From an uncultured Eubacteriales bacterium (lineage in GTDB: Bacteria > Bacillota > Clostridia > Oscillospirales > Acutalibacteraceae), in the NCBI GenBank assembly GCA_900320925.1, contig ONUD01000005.1, positions 1-6,117 on the forward strand: 6,117 bases of DNA. The letters are read 5' to 3'. The notes beneath the pieces are model-generated. The model was not told where the DNA came from, did not search any database, and worked only from the letters and a program-made list of their open reading frames with translations. Each line of letters begins with the position of its first letter. Within the stretch, counting starts at the first letter, position 1. Below, piece by piece: positions 1 through 5,669 of the stretch. A program made the position numbers and the translations under genes.

Positions 1-395
1 ATCAGCATTTTACGGATATTTTCCGCCTGCTGTTCTTCACGGGAAGAGTAAGGAATTTTGCCCAGCTTGGTCACGCCGTCAATCAGTCCGGCAATCTCTG
101 CTCCGAACAGCTTGGTCACTTCCTTCAGTGTCACAGGGGTATCCTCTACCACATCGTGCAGCAGGGCAGCGGCAATAGATTCGGAATCCATGCCGAGTTC
201 TGCAAGGATACAGGCAACGGAGGTAGGGTGGAGGATATAGGGGATTCCGGATGCCCTGCGTTGGTCGCCGTGCATCTTGTCGGCAAACGCATACGCTCGC
301 TCCACCAGCTCGAAGTCATAGCTGTGGTCACTCTTCTTCATCAGCTCCACCAGTTCATGATAATCCTGATAAAATTTATGATTGTTTTCCGACAT
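1..395 (-). CDS. rel: Bifunctional (p)ppGpp synthetase/hydrolase Rel (RelA/SpoT family), N-terminal part, runs off left edge
   Basis: Rel makes and degrades the alarmone (p)ppGpp in the cytoplasm and so controls the stringent response. Only the first 131 codons are present; the reading frame is still open at position 1. The visible part is the metal-dependent HD hydrolase domain. It has YILHP with His56, the HDVVEDT motif at residues 80-86 (His80, Asp81, Glu84, Asp85) and the conserved stretch DGVTKLGKI at about 106-114. These match the hydrolase residues of bacillotal Rel proteins, so a working hydrolase half is expected; the synthetase, TGS and ACT domains would lie outside the window. The ATG at 393-395 follows a perfect AAGGAGG (minus strand, 405-411) at 9 nt. 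The start lies inside the 3' end of recJ with a 20-nt overlap, and no promoter of its own is visible, so it is probably co-transcribed and translationally coupled with recJ. The family call is very secure. Confidence 0.96.
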   Translation of the reverse strand, partial: MSENNHKFYQDYHELVELMKKSDHSYDFELVERAYAFADKMHGDQRRASGIPYILHPTSVACILAELGMDSESIAAALLHDVVEDTPVTLKEVTKLFGAEIAGLIDGVTKLGKIPYSSREEQQAENIRKML

Positions 396-2421
396 GATGA
401 ATATCCTCCTTCAGTTTGAGATACACAGGCGAAGCCTGCAAATTGACCTTTACACTTATATTTAATACCTTTATTTTCAGCTTGTCAAGCTCTCTTTCAT
501 ATTCGATCAGTCCCCTGTCACGGAGAATTTCCAGAATCACCAGCAGCTTGAAAGCACCGACGGTTTCTTTTCTGACCCCGTACAGGAGAGAATCAATGCC
601 GTAGACGGCACGGCGGGTCTTTCTCAGATACACGTACACGGCGGCAAATTCCTCTCTGGTAGGCAGCTTGTCCGTGAGTGTTTCTGCAAGAATGCCGCTC
701 TTGTAGGCATCGTAGTCCTGCAATTCATACATGGCTTTTTCATTGTCAAAGTCTGACAGCCGTATCTCTCTGACATGGAAAGCAATGCTTTCCTTCCCCT
801 GATAAACATTGGTTTCAAGACAGACGGCAAAATCCAGCACATCCCCCTCGCTGTAAGGAAATTCTGCGGGTGTGGTAGAAAAACGCAGGAGATTGAGTCT
901 TGCCCGTCCCTTGGAAACTGCTAATTTCAGGTGTTTGCCCTCCGACAGAGGAACGATGCGGTCAAGATGCATCCTGCACAGTCCGAAAACAGGTTTGGCA
1001 TTGCCATAACCGAACGGTTCAAACTGCTGTAACTGATGTACCATATCCGGCACGATGGTTTCGGGGTTCAGAATACAGTCCACCTTGACTGACAACAGCG
1101 GCATTTTGTCCAGCTTGTTGGCATAAGCATTGATGGCTTTCCGAAAATCACCGATCTTTTCGTGTTGGATACTGAAACCGATTGCCATCGGATGTCCGCC
1201 GAATTTTTCCAGATATTCTGAGCAGGCAAACAGGGCATCGACAATCGAGAAGCCTGCAATGCTCCTGCCGGAGCCTTTGCAGATGTCGCCGTCTTCCGAG
1301 ATAATAATGGAGGGCTTGCCGAACAGGTCGGTGACACGTGAAGAAACAATGCCGATCACGCCTGCATTCCATCCCTTTGAGGAAATGACCAGTACCCTGT
1401 CATAAGTCAAGGACGGTTCCTCTTTCAGCAAACAGCATATCTGTGCAAAAATATCCGCTTCGATTTGTTGTCTTTCGGTGTTGAGCGTATTCAGGTATTT
1501 TGCCATGCCGGAGGTTTCCTCATCGTTCTCCGTGAGGAACAGCCTGAGAGCATCATCGGCAGAACCAAGCCTTCCTGCGGCATTGATGCGGGGAGCAAGA
1601 CGGAAGGCAATATTGCCGGCATTGAGATGACCGATTCCTGCTGTTTCGATTAAACAGGAAAGACCTGTCCGTTCCGTATTGGCAAGGTTTCTCAGACCTG
1701 CTTTTACAATGGTTCTGTTTTCCCCTGTCAGCGGCACCAGATCGGCAATGGTTCCCACAGCGGCAAGCTCGGCATAGTTTTCCATGACGGAAAAGGCATC
1801 GCCCTCCAGTGCAATGGCAAGCTTCAGGGCAATGCCCGCACCGCAGTAATCCCGATAGGGGGAAGTGTCATCCGTCCTGTGGGGGTTGACCACTGCGACA
1901 GCACGGGGAAGAATATCCTGCGGCTTATGGTGGTCTGTCACGACAACATCCATGCCCAGCGAACCGGCATACTGAATTTCTTCAATGGCAGAGATCCCGT
2001 TATCGACCGTGATAATGAGCTGGATGCCCTGTTGTTGGAGCTTGTCAACGGCACTGCGGTTCATGCCGTAGCCCTCGGCATTCCTGTCGGGGATATAGTA
2101 CATCACATCAGCAAATACGGAAGTCAGATAAGAATATAACAGCACCGTGGCAGTCACCCCGTCACAGTCATAATCTCCATAGATACAGATTTTTTCTCCC
2201 GAAGTCACCGCTTTTTTGATTCTTTTCACTGCCTTGTCCATGTCCTTGATCAGGAACGGGTCACTCAAGGTTTCTTCTTCCGAAAAAAATGCTTCTATTT
2301 GCGTTGGTTCCGTGATTCCCCTGATGGAAAGCAGAATTGCCGTAAATGCCGGCAAACCGTATTGTTTAACCAGTCCGTTTGCCAGTTCCTTGTCCAGCAC
2401 GGAAATATGCCATCTTTTCAT
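376..2421 (-). CDS. recJ: Single-stranded-DNA-specific 5'-3' exonuclease RecJ
   Basis: RecJ degrades single-stranded DNA 5' to 3' in recombination, mismatch and base-excision repair. The 681-residue product has the DHH-family motifs in order: DYDCDG (about 83-88), VDNG (about 139-142), DHH (163-165), the RINAAGRLGSADDA region (about 278-291) and the DHHA1 motif GGH (about 408-410). FEPFGYGN near 467-474 marks the start of the OB-fold region. A further C-terminal part (about 560-681, with PTREEFAAVYVYLRK near 587-601) looks like the extra domain of bacillotal RecJ. The length lies between E. coli RecJ (about 577) and B. subtilis RecJ (about 786). I chose the start at 2421 (MKRWHIS) because it follows AAGGCGGTG (2427-2435), one mismatch from the ideal SD, at 5 nt. 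An in-frame ATG at 2454 lies inside the -10 box of the predicted promoter, so it should not be in the mRNA. The gene overlaps downstream rel by 20 nt. Confidence 0.96.
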   Translation of the reverse strand: MKRWHISVLDKELANGLVKQYGLPAFTAILLSIRGITEPTQIEAFFSEEETLSDPFLIKDMDKAVKRIKKAVTSGEKICIYGDYDCDGVTATVLLYSYLTSVFADVMYYIPDRNAEGYGMNRSAVDKLQQQGIQLIITVDNGISAIEEIQYAGSLGMDVVVTDHHKPQDILPRAVAVVNPHRTDDTSPYRDYCGAGIALKLAIALEGDAFSVMENYAELAAVGTIADLVPLTGENRTIVKAGLRNLANTERTGLSCLIETAGIGHLNAGNIAFRLAPRINAAGRLGSADDALRLFLTENDEETSGMAKYLNTLNTERQQIEADIFAQICCLLKEEPSLTYDRVLVISSKGWNAGVIGIVSSRVTDLFGKPSIIISEDGDICKGSGRSIAGFSIVDALFACSEYLEKFGGHPMAIGFSIQHEKIGDFRKAINAYANKLDKMPLLSVKVDCILNPETIVPDMVHQLQQFEPFGYGNAKPVFGLCRMHLDRIVPLSEGKHLKLAVSKGRARLNLLRFSTTPAEFPYSEGDVLDFAVCLETNVYQGKESIAFHVREIRLSDFDNEKAMYELQDYDAYKSGILAETLTDKLPTREEFAAVYVYLRKTRRAVYGIDSLLYGVRKETVGAFKLLVILEILRDRGLIEYERELDKLKIKVLNISVKVNLQASPVYLKLKEDIHHVGKQS

Positions 2422-2449
2422 CCCTGCACCGCCTTTTCTATATTCTATT

Positions 2450-2478
2450 ATCATAGCACTTTTTTCTTTTTAATTCAA
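2450..2478 (-). promoter_or_regulatory. Predicted sigma-A promoter of recJ-rel
   Basis: On the minus strand TTGAAT (2473-2478) is followed after 17 nt by TATGAT (2450-2455). A TG one base upstream of the -10 makes it an extended -10 box. The transcript should start near 2443, giving a leader of about 22 nt before the recJ ATG at 2421. Because the alternative upstream ATG (2454) lies within the -10 hexamer, this promoter also decides the recJ start. It is predicted by eye only. Confidence 0.75.
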
Positions 2479-2578
2479 TCCTATTGCCATATATTTTTCT
2501 TCTGATTGTCCATTGTGCAGGGGATTGTTTGACCGCTTTGCCGCTGTTTTGAGGCGGTTTCGTAACATTCCATAATTT

Positions 2579-2654
2579 TTACTGCAAAAAAACAATAAAA
2601 ATTAAATAATTTTTTGTTAAAACGGTTGCAATTTCATTTTGATTTGTGTAAAAT
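2579..2654 (+). promoter_or_regulatory. Predicted sigma-A promoter of the CdaR-like regulator, with A/T-rich upstream tract
   Basis: TTGCAA (2626-2631), a 17-nt spacer and TAAAAT (2649-2654) form a good sigma-A-type promoter; the start of transcription should be near 2659-2662. The 45 nt just upstream of the -35 are almost pure A/T, with runs of A and T (about 2579-2620). This resembles an UP element, which binds the alpha subunit C-terminal domain of RNA polymerase. The core promoter call is reasonable; the UP-element role is inference. Confidence 0.7.
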
Positions 2655-2660
2655 GTATAT

Positions 2661-2734
2661 AGCAGGAGGGATGAATCCATCCATCGGATGTTCAAAATCC
2701 TATTTATTTTCAATATCAAAGTGAGGGAAATTCT
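2661..2734 (+). promoter_or_regulatory. 5' leader of the regulator mRNA with an isolated SD-like AGGAGGG and a small hairpin
   Basis: The predicted leader is about 74 nt. A perfect anti-16S match, AGGAGGG, sits at 2664-2670, only a few bases from the predicted 5' end. The ATG at 2671 follows it with no spacer and would encode a 17-codon peptide ending in TGA at 2722-2724, beside the regulator's own SD (GTGAGGG, 2721-2727). A hairpin can form from GAA (2673-2675) plus CATCC (2678-2682) against GGATGTTC (2686-2693), with a 2-nt bulge and a 3-nt loop. The leader could protect the mRNA (STAB-SD-like), encode a leader peptide, or mean nothing; see findings. Confidence 0.4.
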
Positions 2735-3820
2735 ATGTCCAACAGACTTTTTCAGGGAGTTATCCACCAGATGCGTGATACCATCGACAGAACCATCGGT
2801 GTCATTGATGAAACTTCCGTTGTCATTGCGTGCAGTGAACTCGGAAAAATCGGGGAAGTCAATGAACACATTACTTCCGATATGCTGACCTCTGCCGCCC
2901 CCTTTGTCCTCAACGGCTATACATACAAGTCTTTCGGCAACAAACCCAAAGGAGAATATGCCGTATTTGTTGCAGGCAACGACTTTGCCGCACAGAAGTA
3001 TGCCGCTATCCTTGCGATCTCGCTGGGCAGTATCAAACAGTACTATGATGAAAAGTATGACAGAGGCAACTTTATCAAAAATGTCATTCTTGACAACATC
3101 CTGCCGGGTGACATTTATCTCAAATCCAGAGAGCTTCGTTTCAATGCCGAGGTCACAAGAGTATGTATGCTCATCAAAATCTCCTCCAAAACCGATATCT
3201 CTGCCTATGACGTGATACAGAACCTCTTCCCTGACAAATCCAAGGATTTTGTTATCAATATCAATGAAAGCGATATTGCTCTTGTCAAGGAGATCAAAAC
3301 CGATATTGACTCCAAAGACCTTGAAAAACTGGCAAGCTCTATCGTGGATACCCTTTCGGGTGAGTTCTATACCCACTGCGTGATTGGAATCGGTACGCCG
3401 GTTGTCGGTATCAAGGATCTGGCACGCTCCTTCAAGGAAGCACAGGTCGCCTTGGAAGTCGGCAAGGTATTCGATACCGAACGCACCATTGTCAGCTATG
3501 ACAATCTCGGCATTGCCAGACTGGTTTACCAGCTTCCTACCACTCTCTGCGATATGTTCCTCAAAGAGGTATTCAAAAGAGGTTCCATCGAATCGCTTGA
3601 CCAGGAAACGCTCTTTACCATCCAGCGGTTCTTTGAAAACAACCTGAATGTGTCGGAAACCTCCAGAAAACTGTTTGTCCACCGCAACACGCTGGTGTAC
3701 CGTCTTGAAAAAATCAAGAAGCTGACAGGTCTTGACCTGCGGGAATTTGAAGATGCCATTGTCTTTAAAGTGGCACTCATGGTCAAGAAGTACCTCTCCT
3801 CCAATCCTATCAAATACTGA
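2735..3820 (+). CDS. CdaR/PucR-family transcriptional regulator (C-terminal helix-turn-helix)
   Basis: This 361-residue cytoplasmic protein looks like a CdaR/PucR-type DNA-binding regulator. The N-terminal part (about 1-105) resembles the sugar-diacid-recognition type of sensor region: the stretch VIDETSVVIACSELGKIGE (23-41) fits the pattern of CdaR. The middle (about 135-255) fits the degenerate GGDEF-like domain of this family. The C-terminus carries the PucR helix-turn-helix, LNVSETSRKLFVHRNTLVYR (304-323) followed by LEKIKKLTGLDLR (324-336). The KYDRGNFIKNVILDNILPGD block (107-126) is a strongly conserved-looking linker. The start at 2735 follows GTGAGGG at 7 nt. The gene is monocistronic: it has its own promoter and a terminator directly after the TGA. 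No sugar-acid or purine catabolic genes are adjacent, so neither ligand nor target can be read from context. The family call is firm; the specificity is unknown. Confidence 0.85.
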   Translation: MSNRLFQGVIHQMRDTIDRTIGVIDETSVVIACSELGKIGEVNEHITSDMLTSAAPFVLNGYTYKSFGNKPKGEYAVFVAGNDFAAQKYAAILAISLGSIKQYYDEKYDRGNFIKNVILDNILPGDIYLKSRELRFNAEVTRVCMLIKISSKTDISAYDVIQNLFPDKSKDFVININESDIALVKEIKTDIDSKDLEKLASSIVDTLSGEFYTHCVIGIGTPVVGIKDLARSFKEAQVALEVGKVFDTERTIVSYDNLGIARLVYQLPTTLCDMFLKEVFKRGSIESLDQETLFTIQRFFENNLNVSETSRKLFVHRNTLVYRLEKIKKLTGLDLREFEDAIVFKVALMVKKYLSSNPIKY

Positions 3821-3855
3821 AAAAAAGCGGCACACCATTTGGTATGCCGCTTTTT
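3821..3855. terminator. Bidirectional intrinsic terminator between the regulator and the small membrane protein gene
   Basis: A 10-bp stem (3827-3836 with 3841-3850, one C/A mismatch, loop ATTT) is flanked by an A run (3820-3826) on the left and a T run (3851-3855) on the right. Read on plus it ends the regulator mRNA right after its TGA; read on minus it ends the convergent small gene 5 nt after its stop with a seven-T tail. Confidence 0.9.
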
Positions 3856-3860
3856 AGTGA

Positions 3861-4010
3861 TTATTGGATGGCACCGTCAAGATAATGCTCCAGTTCTTCA
3901 TCGTCCCGTTTTTGTTTTTCCTTGAAAATCAAAAATGCTGTCACCGCTGCGGTAAGAGCCGCTACACCGCCTACGACTGAAATCAATATGATCCATAATT
4001 TTTTGCTCAT
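3861..4010 (-). CDS. Small single-pass membrane protein, 49 residues, function unknown
   Basis: I do not recognise a named family. The product is MSKK, then one hydrophobic segment (about residues 5-29, rich in Ile, Val, Ala and Gly), then a charged tail, KEKQKRDDEELEHYLDGAIQ. It is too short to be an enzyme and is most likely an inner-membrane small protein with a soluble acidic tail. Positive charges flank both sides of the segment (KK at 3-4; KEKQKR at 30-35), so orientation is unclear. The start at 4010 follows GGGAGGT (4017-4023) at 6 nt. It also lies downstream of a near-consensus promoter, whereas an upstream in-frame ATG at 4100 would lie before that promoter and lacks an SD. Its own promoter, good SD and terminator argue that this is a real gene and not chance. 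It stands alone between rpsT and the convergent regulator. Confidence 0.75.
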   Translation of the reverse strand: MSKKLWIILISVVGGVAALTAAVTAFLIFKEKQKRDDEELEHYLDGAIQ

Positions 4011-4016
4011 GTTCTG

Positions 4017-4023
4017 ACCTCCC
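4017..4023 (-). promoter_or_regulatory. Ribosome binding site that fixes the small membrane protein start
   Basis: GGGAGGT on the minus strand, 6 nt before the ATG at 4008-4010. It selects the 49-residue product over the 79-codon frame that begins at 4100. Confidence 0.85.
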
Positions 4024-4044
4024 GAAATTAAATTACTTAAAGCA

Positions 4045-4073
4045 ATTATATCCTTTTTTTTAAAAAAAGTCAA
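4045..4073 (-). promoter_or_regulatory. Near-consensus sigma-A promoter of the small membrane protein gene
   Basis: On the minus strand TTGACT (4068-4073), a 17-nt spacer and a perfect TATAAT (4045-4050). The spacer is nearly all T then A, a tract likely to be stiff or intrinsically bent. Transcription should start near 4038, about 28 nt before the ATG. It is one of the two strongest-looking promoters in the window by match to consensus. Confidence 0.8.
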
Positions 4074-4105
4074 GATACATTCCGCAATTTTCAGAATCAA
4101 TGCAT

Positions 4106-4134
4106 AAAAAAAGCAGAACCTAAGTTCTGCCTTT
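4106..4134 (-). terminator. Intrinsic terminator of rpsT
   Basis: A perfect 7-bp stem, GCAGAAC with GTTCTGC (4124-4130 and 4113-4119), has a 4-nt loop and is followed on the minus strand by seven T (4106-4112). A-T and G-T pairs can lengthen the stem. It lies 13 nt or so beyond the rpsT stop and upstream of the promoter of the next minus-strand gene, so that gene is transcribed separately. Confidence 0.92.
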
Positions 4135-4146
4135 GTCTACATAAAA

Positions 4147-4407
4147 TTATGCAGAAGCATTGAGCTTGCGAGCCAAAGAGGATTTTTTTCTGGAAGCAGT
4201 ATTCTTCTTAAGGATACCCTTGGCAGCAGCCTGATCGATTTTCTTGATGGCAACACGAACAGCCTGATCCTTGTCGGCAGCATTGCTCTCCATAGCAGCT
4301 TCCGCTTTCTTAAGGCTTGTCTTTAAAGCACTCTTGACAATCTTATTGGCAGCAGTTTTTGCAGCAGCAACCTTGACACGCTTTTTTGCTGACTTAATGT
4401 TTGGCAT
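4147..4407 (-). CDS. rpsT: 30S ribosomal protein S20
   Basis: S20 is a primary-binding protein of the 30S ribosomal subunit that contacts 16S rRNA. The 86-residue product starts MPNIKSAKKRVKV and is very rich in Lys and Ala, with the typical helical layout and C-terminal AAAKGILKKNTASRKKSSLA pattern (about 60-79). Length and composition match the family throughout. The start at 4407 follows GGGAGGTG (4414-4421) at 6 nt; an in-frame ATG at 4476 lies in the -35 box and is not used. The gene is monocistronic, with its own extended -10 promoter and terminator, and is divergent from the cysteine-rich protein operon. The leader is short (about 33 nt) and shows only a 4-bp possible stem, so I see no clear autoregulatory structure. 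Confidence 0.98.
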   Translation of the reverse strand: MPNIKSAKKRVKVAAAKTAANKIVKSALKTSLKKAEAAMESNAADKDQAVRVAIKKIDQAAAKGILKKNTASRKKSSLARKLNASA

Positions 4408-4447
4408 AACAGACACCTCCCTCACGCTTGTAACTTGCGTACAGCTA

Positions 4448-4476
4448 ATTATAACAACTATTCCAAAAAATTGCAA
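4448..4476 (-). promoter_or_regulatory. Sigma-A promoter of rpsT
   Basis: On the minus strand TTGCAA (4471-4476), a 17-nt spacer and a perfect TATAAT (4448-4453) with an upstream TG (extended -10). Transcription should start near 4441. A/T runs lie just upstream (about 4480-4515) and may act as an UP element, as expected for a ribosomal protein gene. Confidence 0.82.
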
Positions 4477-4505
4477 GTCTTTTTTGAAAAAAATTCTCGG
4501 AAATA

Positions 4506-4534
4506 TTGAAAAAAAAGCCCTGATATGGTAGTAT
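4506..4534 (+). promoter_or_regulatory. Predicted sigma-A promoter of the cysteine-rich protein-popT operon
   Basis: TTGAAA (4506-4511), a 17-nt spacer and TAGTAT (4529-4534) with TGG directly before the -10 (extended -10 pattern). Transcription should start near 4541, about 24 nt before the first ATG. It is divergent from the rpsT promoter; the two -35 boxes are only 29 nt apart, so the A/T-rich DNA between them may serve both. Confidence 0.65.
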
Positions 4535-4549
4535 TTTGTGTGGAAGAAA

Positions 4550-4558
4550 GGAGGAGGA
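4550..4558 (+). promoter_or_regulatory. Ribosome binding site of the cysteine-rich protein
   Basis: GGAGGAGGA lies 6 to 10 nt before the ATG at 4565. An upstream in-frame ATG (4538) would translate through this site and lies before or at the predicted transcript start, so 4565 is preferred. Confidence 0.85.
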
Positions 4559-4564
4559 CGGAAA

Positions 4565-4747
4565 ATGACGGAATTTTCGGGGTGTGAGAGCTGCTGTCAT
4601 TATGTTTACAATGAAGATTTTGCCTGTTACGAGTGCCTTGTGAACCTGGACGAGGACGAGTATGCCCGATGGCTTACAGGCACGATGGCTTCCTGCTCTC
4701 ATTACAGCCCTGACGATGAATACAAAATTGTACAAAAACAAATGTAA
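4565..4747 (+). CDS. Small six-cysteine protein, probable DUF6472 family
   Basis: This is a 60-residue soluble acidic protein. Cysteines at 7, 10, 11, 21, 24 and 44 form two CxxC knuckles (C7/C10 and C21/C24), the pattern of a small zinc-ribbon or other metal-binding fold. The middle has a conserved-looking NLDEDEYARWLTG (27-39) and the end reads DEYKIVQKQM (51-60). From memory this layout fits the clostridial family called DUF6472, for which I know no function; the family name should be confirmed. There is no signal peptide or membrane segment. It is the first gene of a two-gene operon: its stop codon overlaps the SD of popT, and only 15 nt separate the two genes. That tight coupling suggests a matched dose with the transporter, but it does not show a shared role. 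That the gene is real is well supported; its function is unknown. Confidence 0.85.
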   Translation: MTEFSGCESCCHYVYNEDFACYECLVNLDEDEYARWLTGTMASCSHYSPDDEYKIVQKQM

Positions 4748-4752
4748 AGGAG
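4747..4752 (+). promoter_or_regulatory. popT ribosome binding site overlapping the upstream stop codon
   Basis: AAGGAG shares its first A with the TAA of the cysteine-rich gene and stands 10 nt before the popT ATG. Ribosomes ending the first gene are placed to re-initiate, so translational coupling is likely. Confidence 0.75.
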
Positions 4753-4762
4753 CATTGCACTC

Positions 4763-5638
4763 ATGAAATTTCTTCTTTATGCAGTCTACGGCTGTATTAT
4801 CGGTGTTGCCAACATCATTCCCGGTGTCAGCGGCGGCACCATGGCGGTCATCCTCAATGTCTACGACAAGCTGATTGATGCCGTCACGGGTCTGCGGAAA
4901 CATTTCAAAGAAAGTATGTTGTTTCTGATCCCTGTTGCAGTGGGCGGCGGACTGGGTATTTTCGGTTTTGCCAAGCTGCTGGAATATCTGCTGAATGCAT
5001 TTCCCATGCCTACCTATTTCTTTTTCATCGGGCTGATTCTCGGCACTGTACCGATGATCTTCGGAAAGGTGATGAAGCAAAAGGACGGAAAAAAACAATT
5101 TCCTCCCCTGACACTCCTTCCTTTTTGCCTTTTCTTTGGGGTCATGGTGGCACTGTTCTTTGTGCAGACAGGAAACAATGACAGCGGTGCCATACAGATG
5201 GAACTCAATGTCCTCAACTGGCTGTATCTTTTCTTTGGTTCGGCATTGGCTGCCATGTGCATGATTATTCCGGGGGTCAGCGGTTCCATGATTCTGATGA
5301 TACTGGGACTGTATACCACTGTACTCGGCTCTGTATCACATATTGCAAGCGATTTTACCGGCAGTGCCATGATTTTGCTTCCTGCCGGTCTGGGTATTGT
5401 GTTCGGCATCCTCGGCGGTGCCAAAATCATTGACCTTTGCCTGAAAAAATTCCCGCAAATGACCTTTGCGGCCATTCTCGGACTCATGCTCGGTTCCCTG
5501 CTTTCCATCTACCGCAATTCCGGCTTCCGCTTTGACTGGCAAGGGATGATTGCTGTCATGGCTCTGCTGTTGGGATTTGCCGTTGCCTTTATCTTTGGCA
5601 ACGAAAAACGCAAAGAAAAACTGACAAAAAAGTCTTGA
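4763..5638 (+). CDS. popT: DUF368 / PopT-type polyprenyl-phosphate transporter
   Basis: DUF368 proteins have been shown in other bacteria to return undecaprenyl phosphate, the lipid carrier for peptidoglycan and surface polymers, from the outer to the inner face of the cytoplasmic membrane (PopT). This 291-residue protein is hydrophobic throughout, with roughly seven to nine membrane segments. The family hallmark appears twice: IIPGVSGG at 18-25 and IIPGVSGS at 168-175, about 150 residues apart. This fits two structurally repeated halves with re-entrant PGVSG loops. Soluble parts include a Lys-rich loop (102-111) and a short Lys-rich tail (281-290), probably cytoplasmic. The length is normal for the family and there is no truncation. 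It follows the cysteine-rich gene in one operon and ends before a strong terminator. The family is secure; the exact substrate is inferred from homologues. Confidence 0.92.
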   Translation: MKFLLYAVYGCIIGVANIIPGVSGGTMAVILNVYDKLIDAVTGLRKHFKESMLFLIPVAVGGGLGIFGFAKLLEYLLNAFPMPTYFFFIGLILGTVPMIFGKVMKQKDGKKQFPPLTLLPFCLFFGVMVALFFVQTGNNDSGAIQMELNVLNWLYLFFGSALAAMCMIIPGVSGSMILMILGLYTTVLGSVSHIASDFTGSAMILLPAGLGIVFGILGGAKIIDLCLKKFPQMTFAAILGLMLGSLLSIYRNSGFRFDWQGMIAVMALLLGFAVAFIFGNEKRKEKLTKKS

Positions 5639-5669
5639 CGCTCACCTGAACCTAAAACAAGTGATATCC

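Noticed and set aside
58..419. Plus-strand short frames over rel
   Set aside because: Shadows of the minus-strand HD domain, which has exact hydrolase motifs.
2531..2561. Possible hairpin from CCGC repeats and GAGGCGG in the recJ/regulator intergenic region
   Set aside because: Stems are only 4-5 bp with large loops and no T run on either side; it lies upstream of both predicted transcript starts. An operator role for the regulator cannot be excluded but is not supported.
2579..3838. A 419-codon open frame on the minus strand across the whole regulator gene
   Set aside because: It lies antisense to a gene with clear family motifs, its own promoter, SD and terminator. The protein reads as low-quality sequence with no recognisable domain, and it would run through the bidirectional terminator.
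4424..4440. Inverted ACGC/GCGT pair in the rpsT leader as an S20 autoregulatory structure
   Set aside because: Only 4 bp with a 9-nt loop of unpaired bases; not enough to claim a regulatory RNA.
4445..5098. A 217-codon minus-strand open frame across the cysteine-rich gene and the start of popT
   Set aside because: Antisense shadow: no domain, no SD, and it overlaps two supported genes and the rpsT promoter.
5014..5508. A 164-codon minus-strand frame inside popT
   Set aside because: Antisense to a hydrophobic transporter; composition is that of a complement frame, with no start signals.
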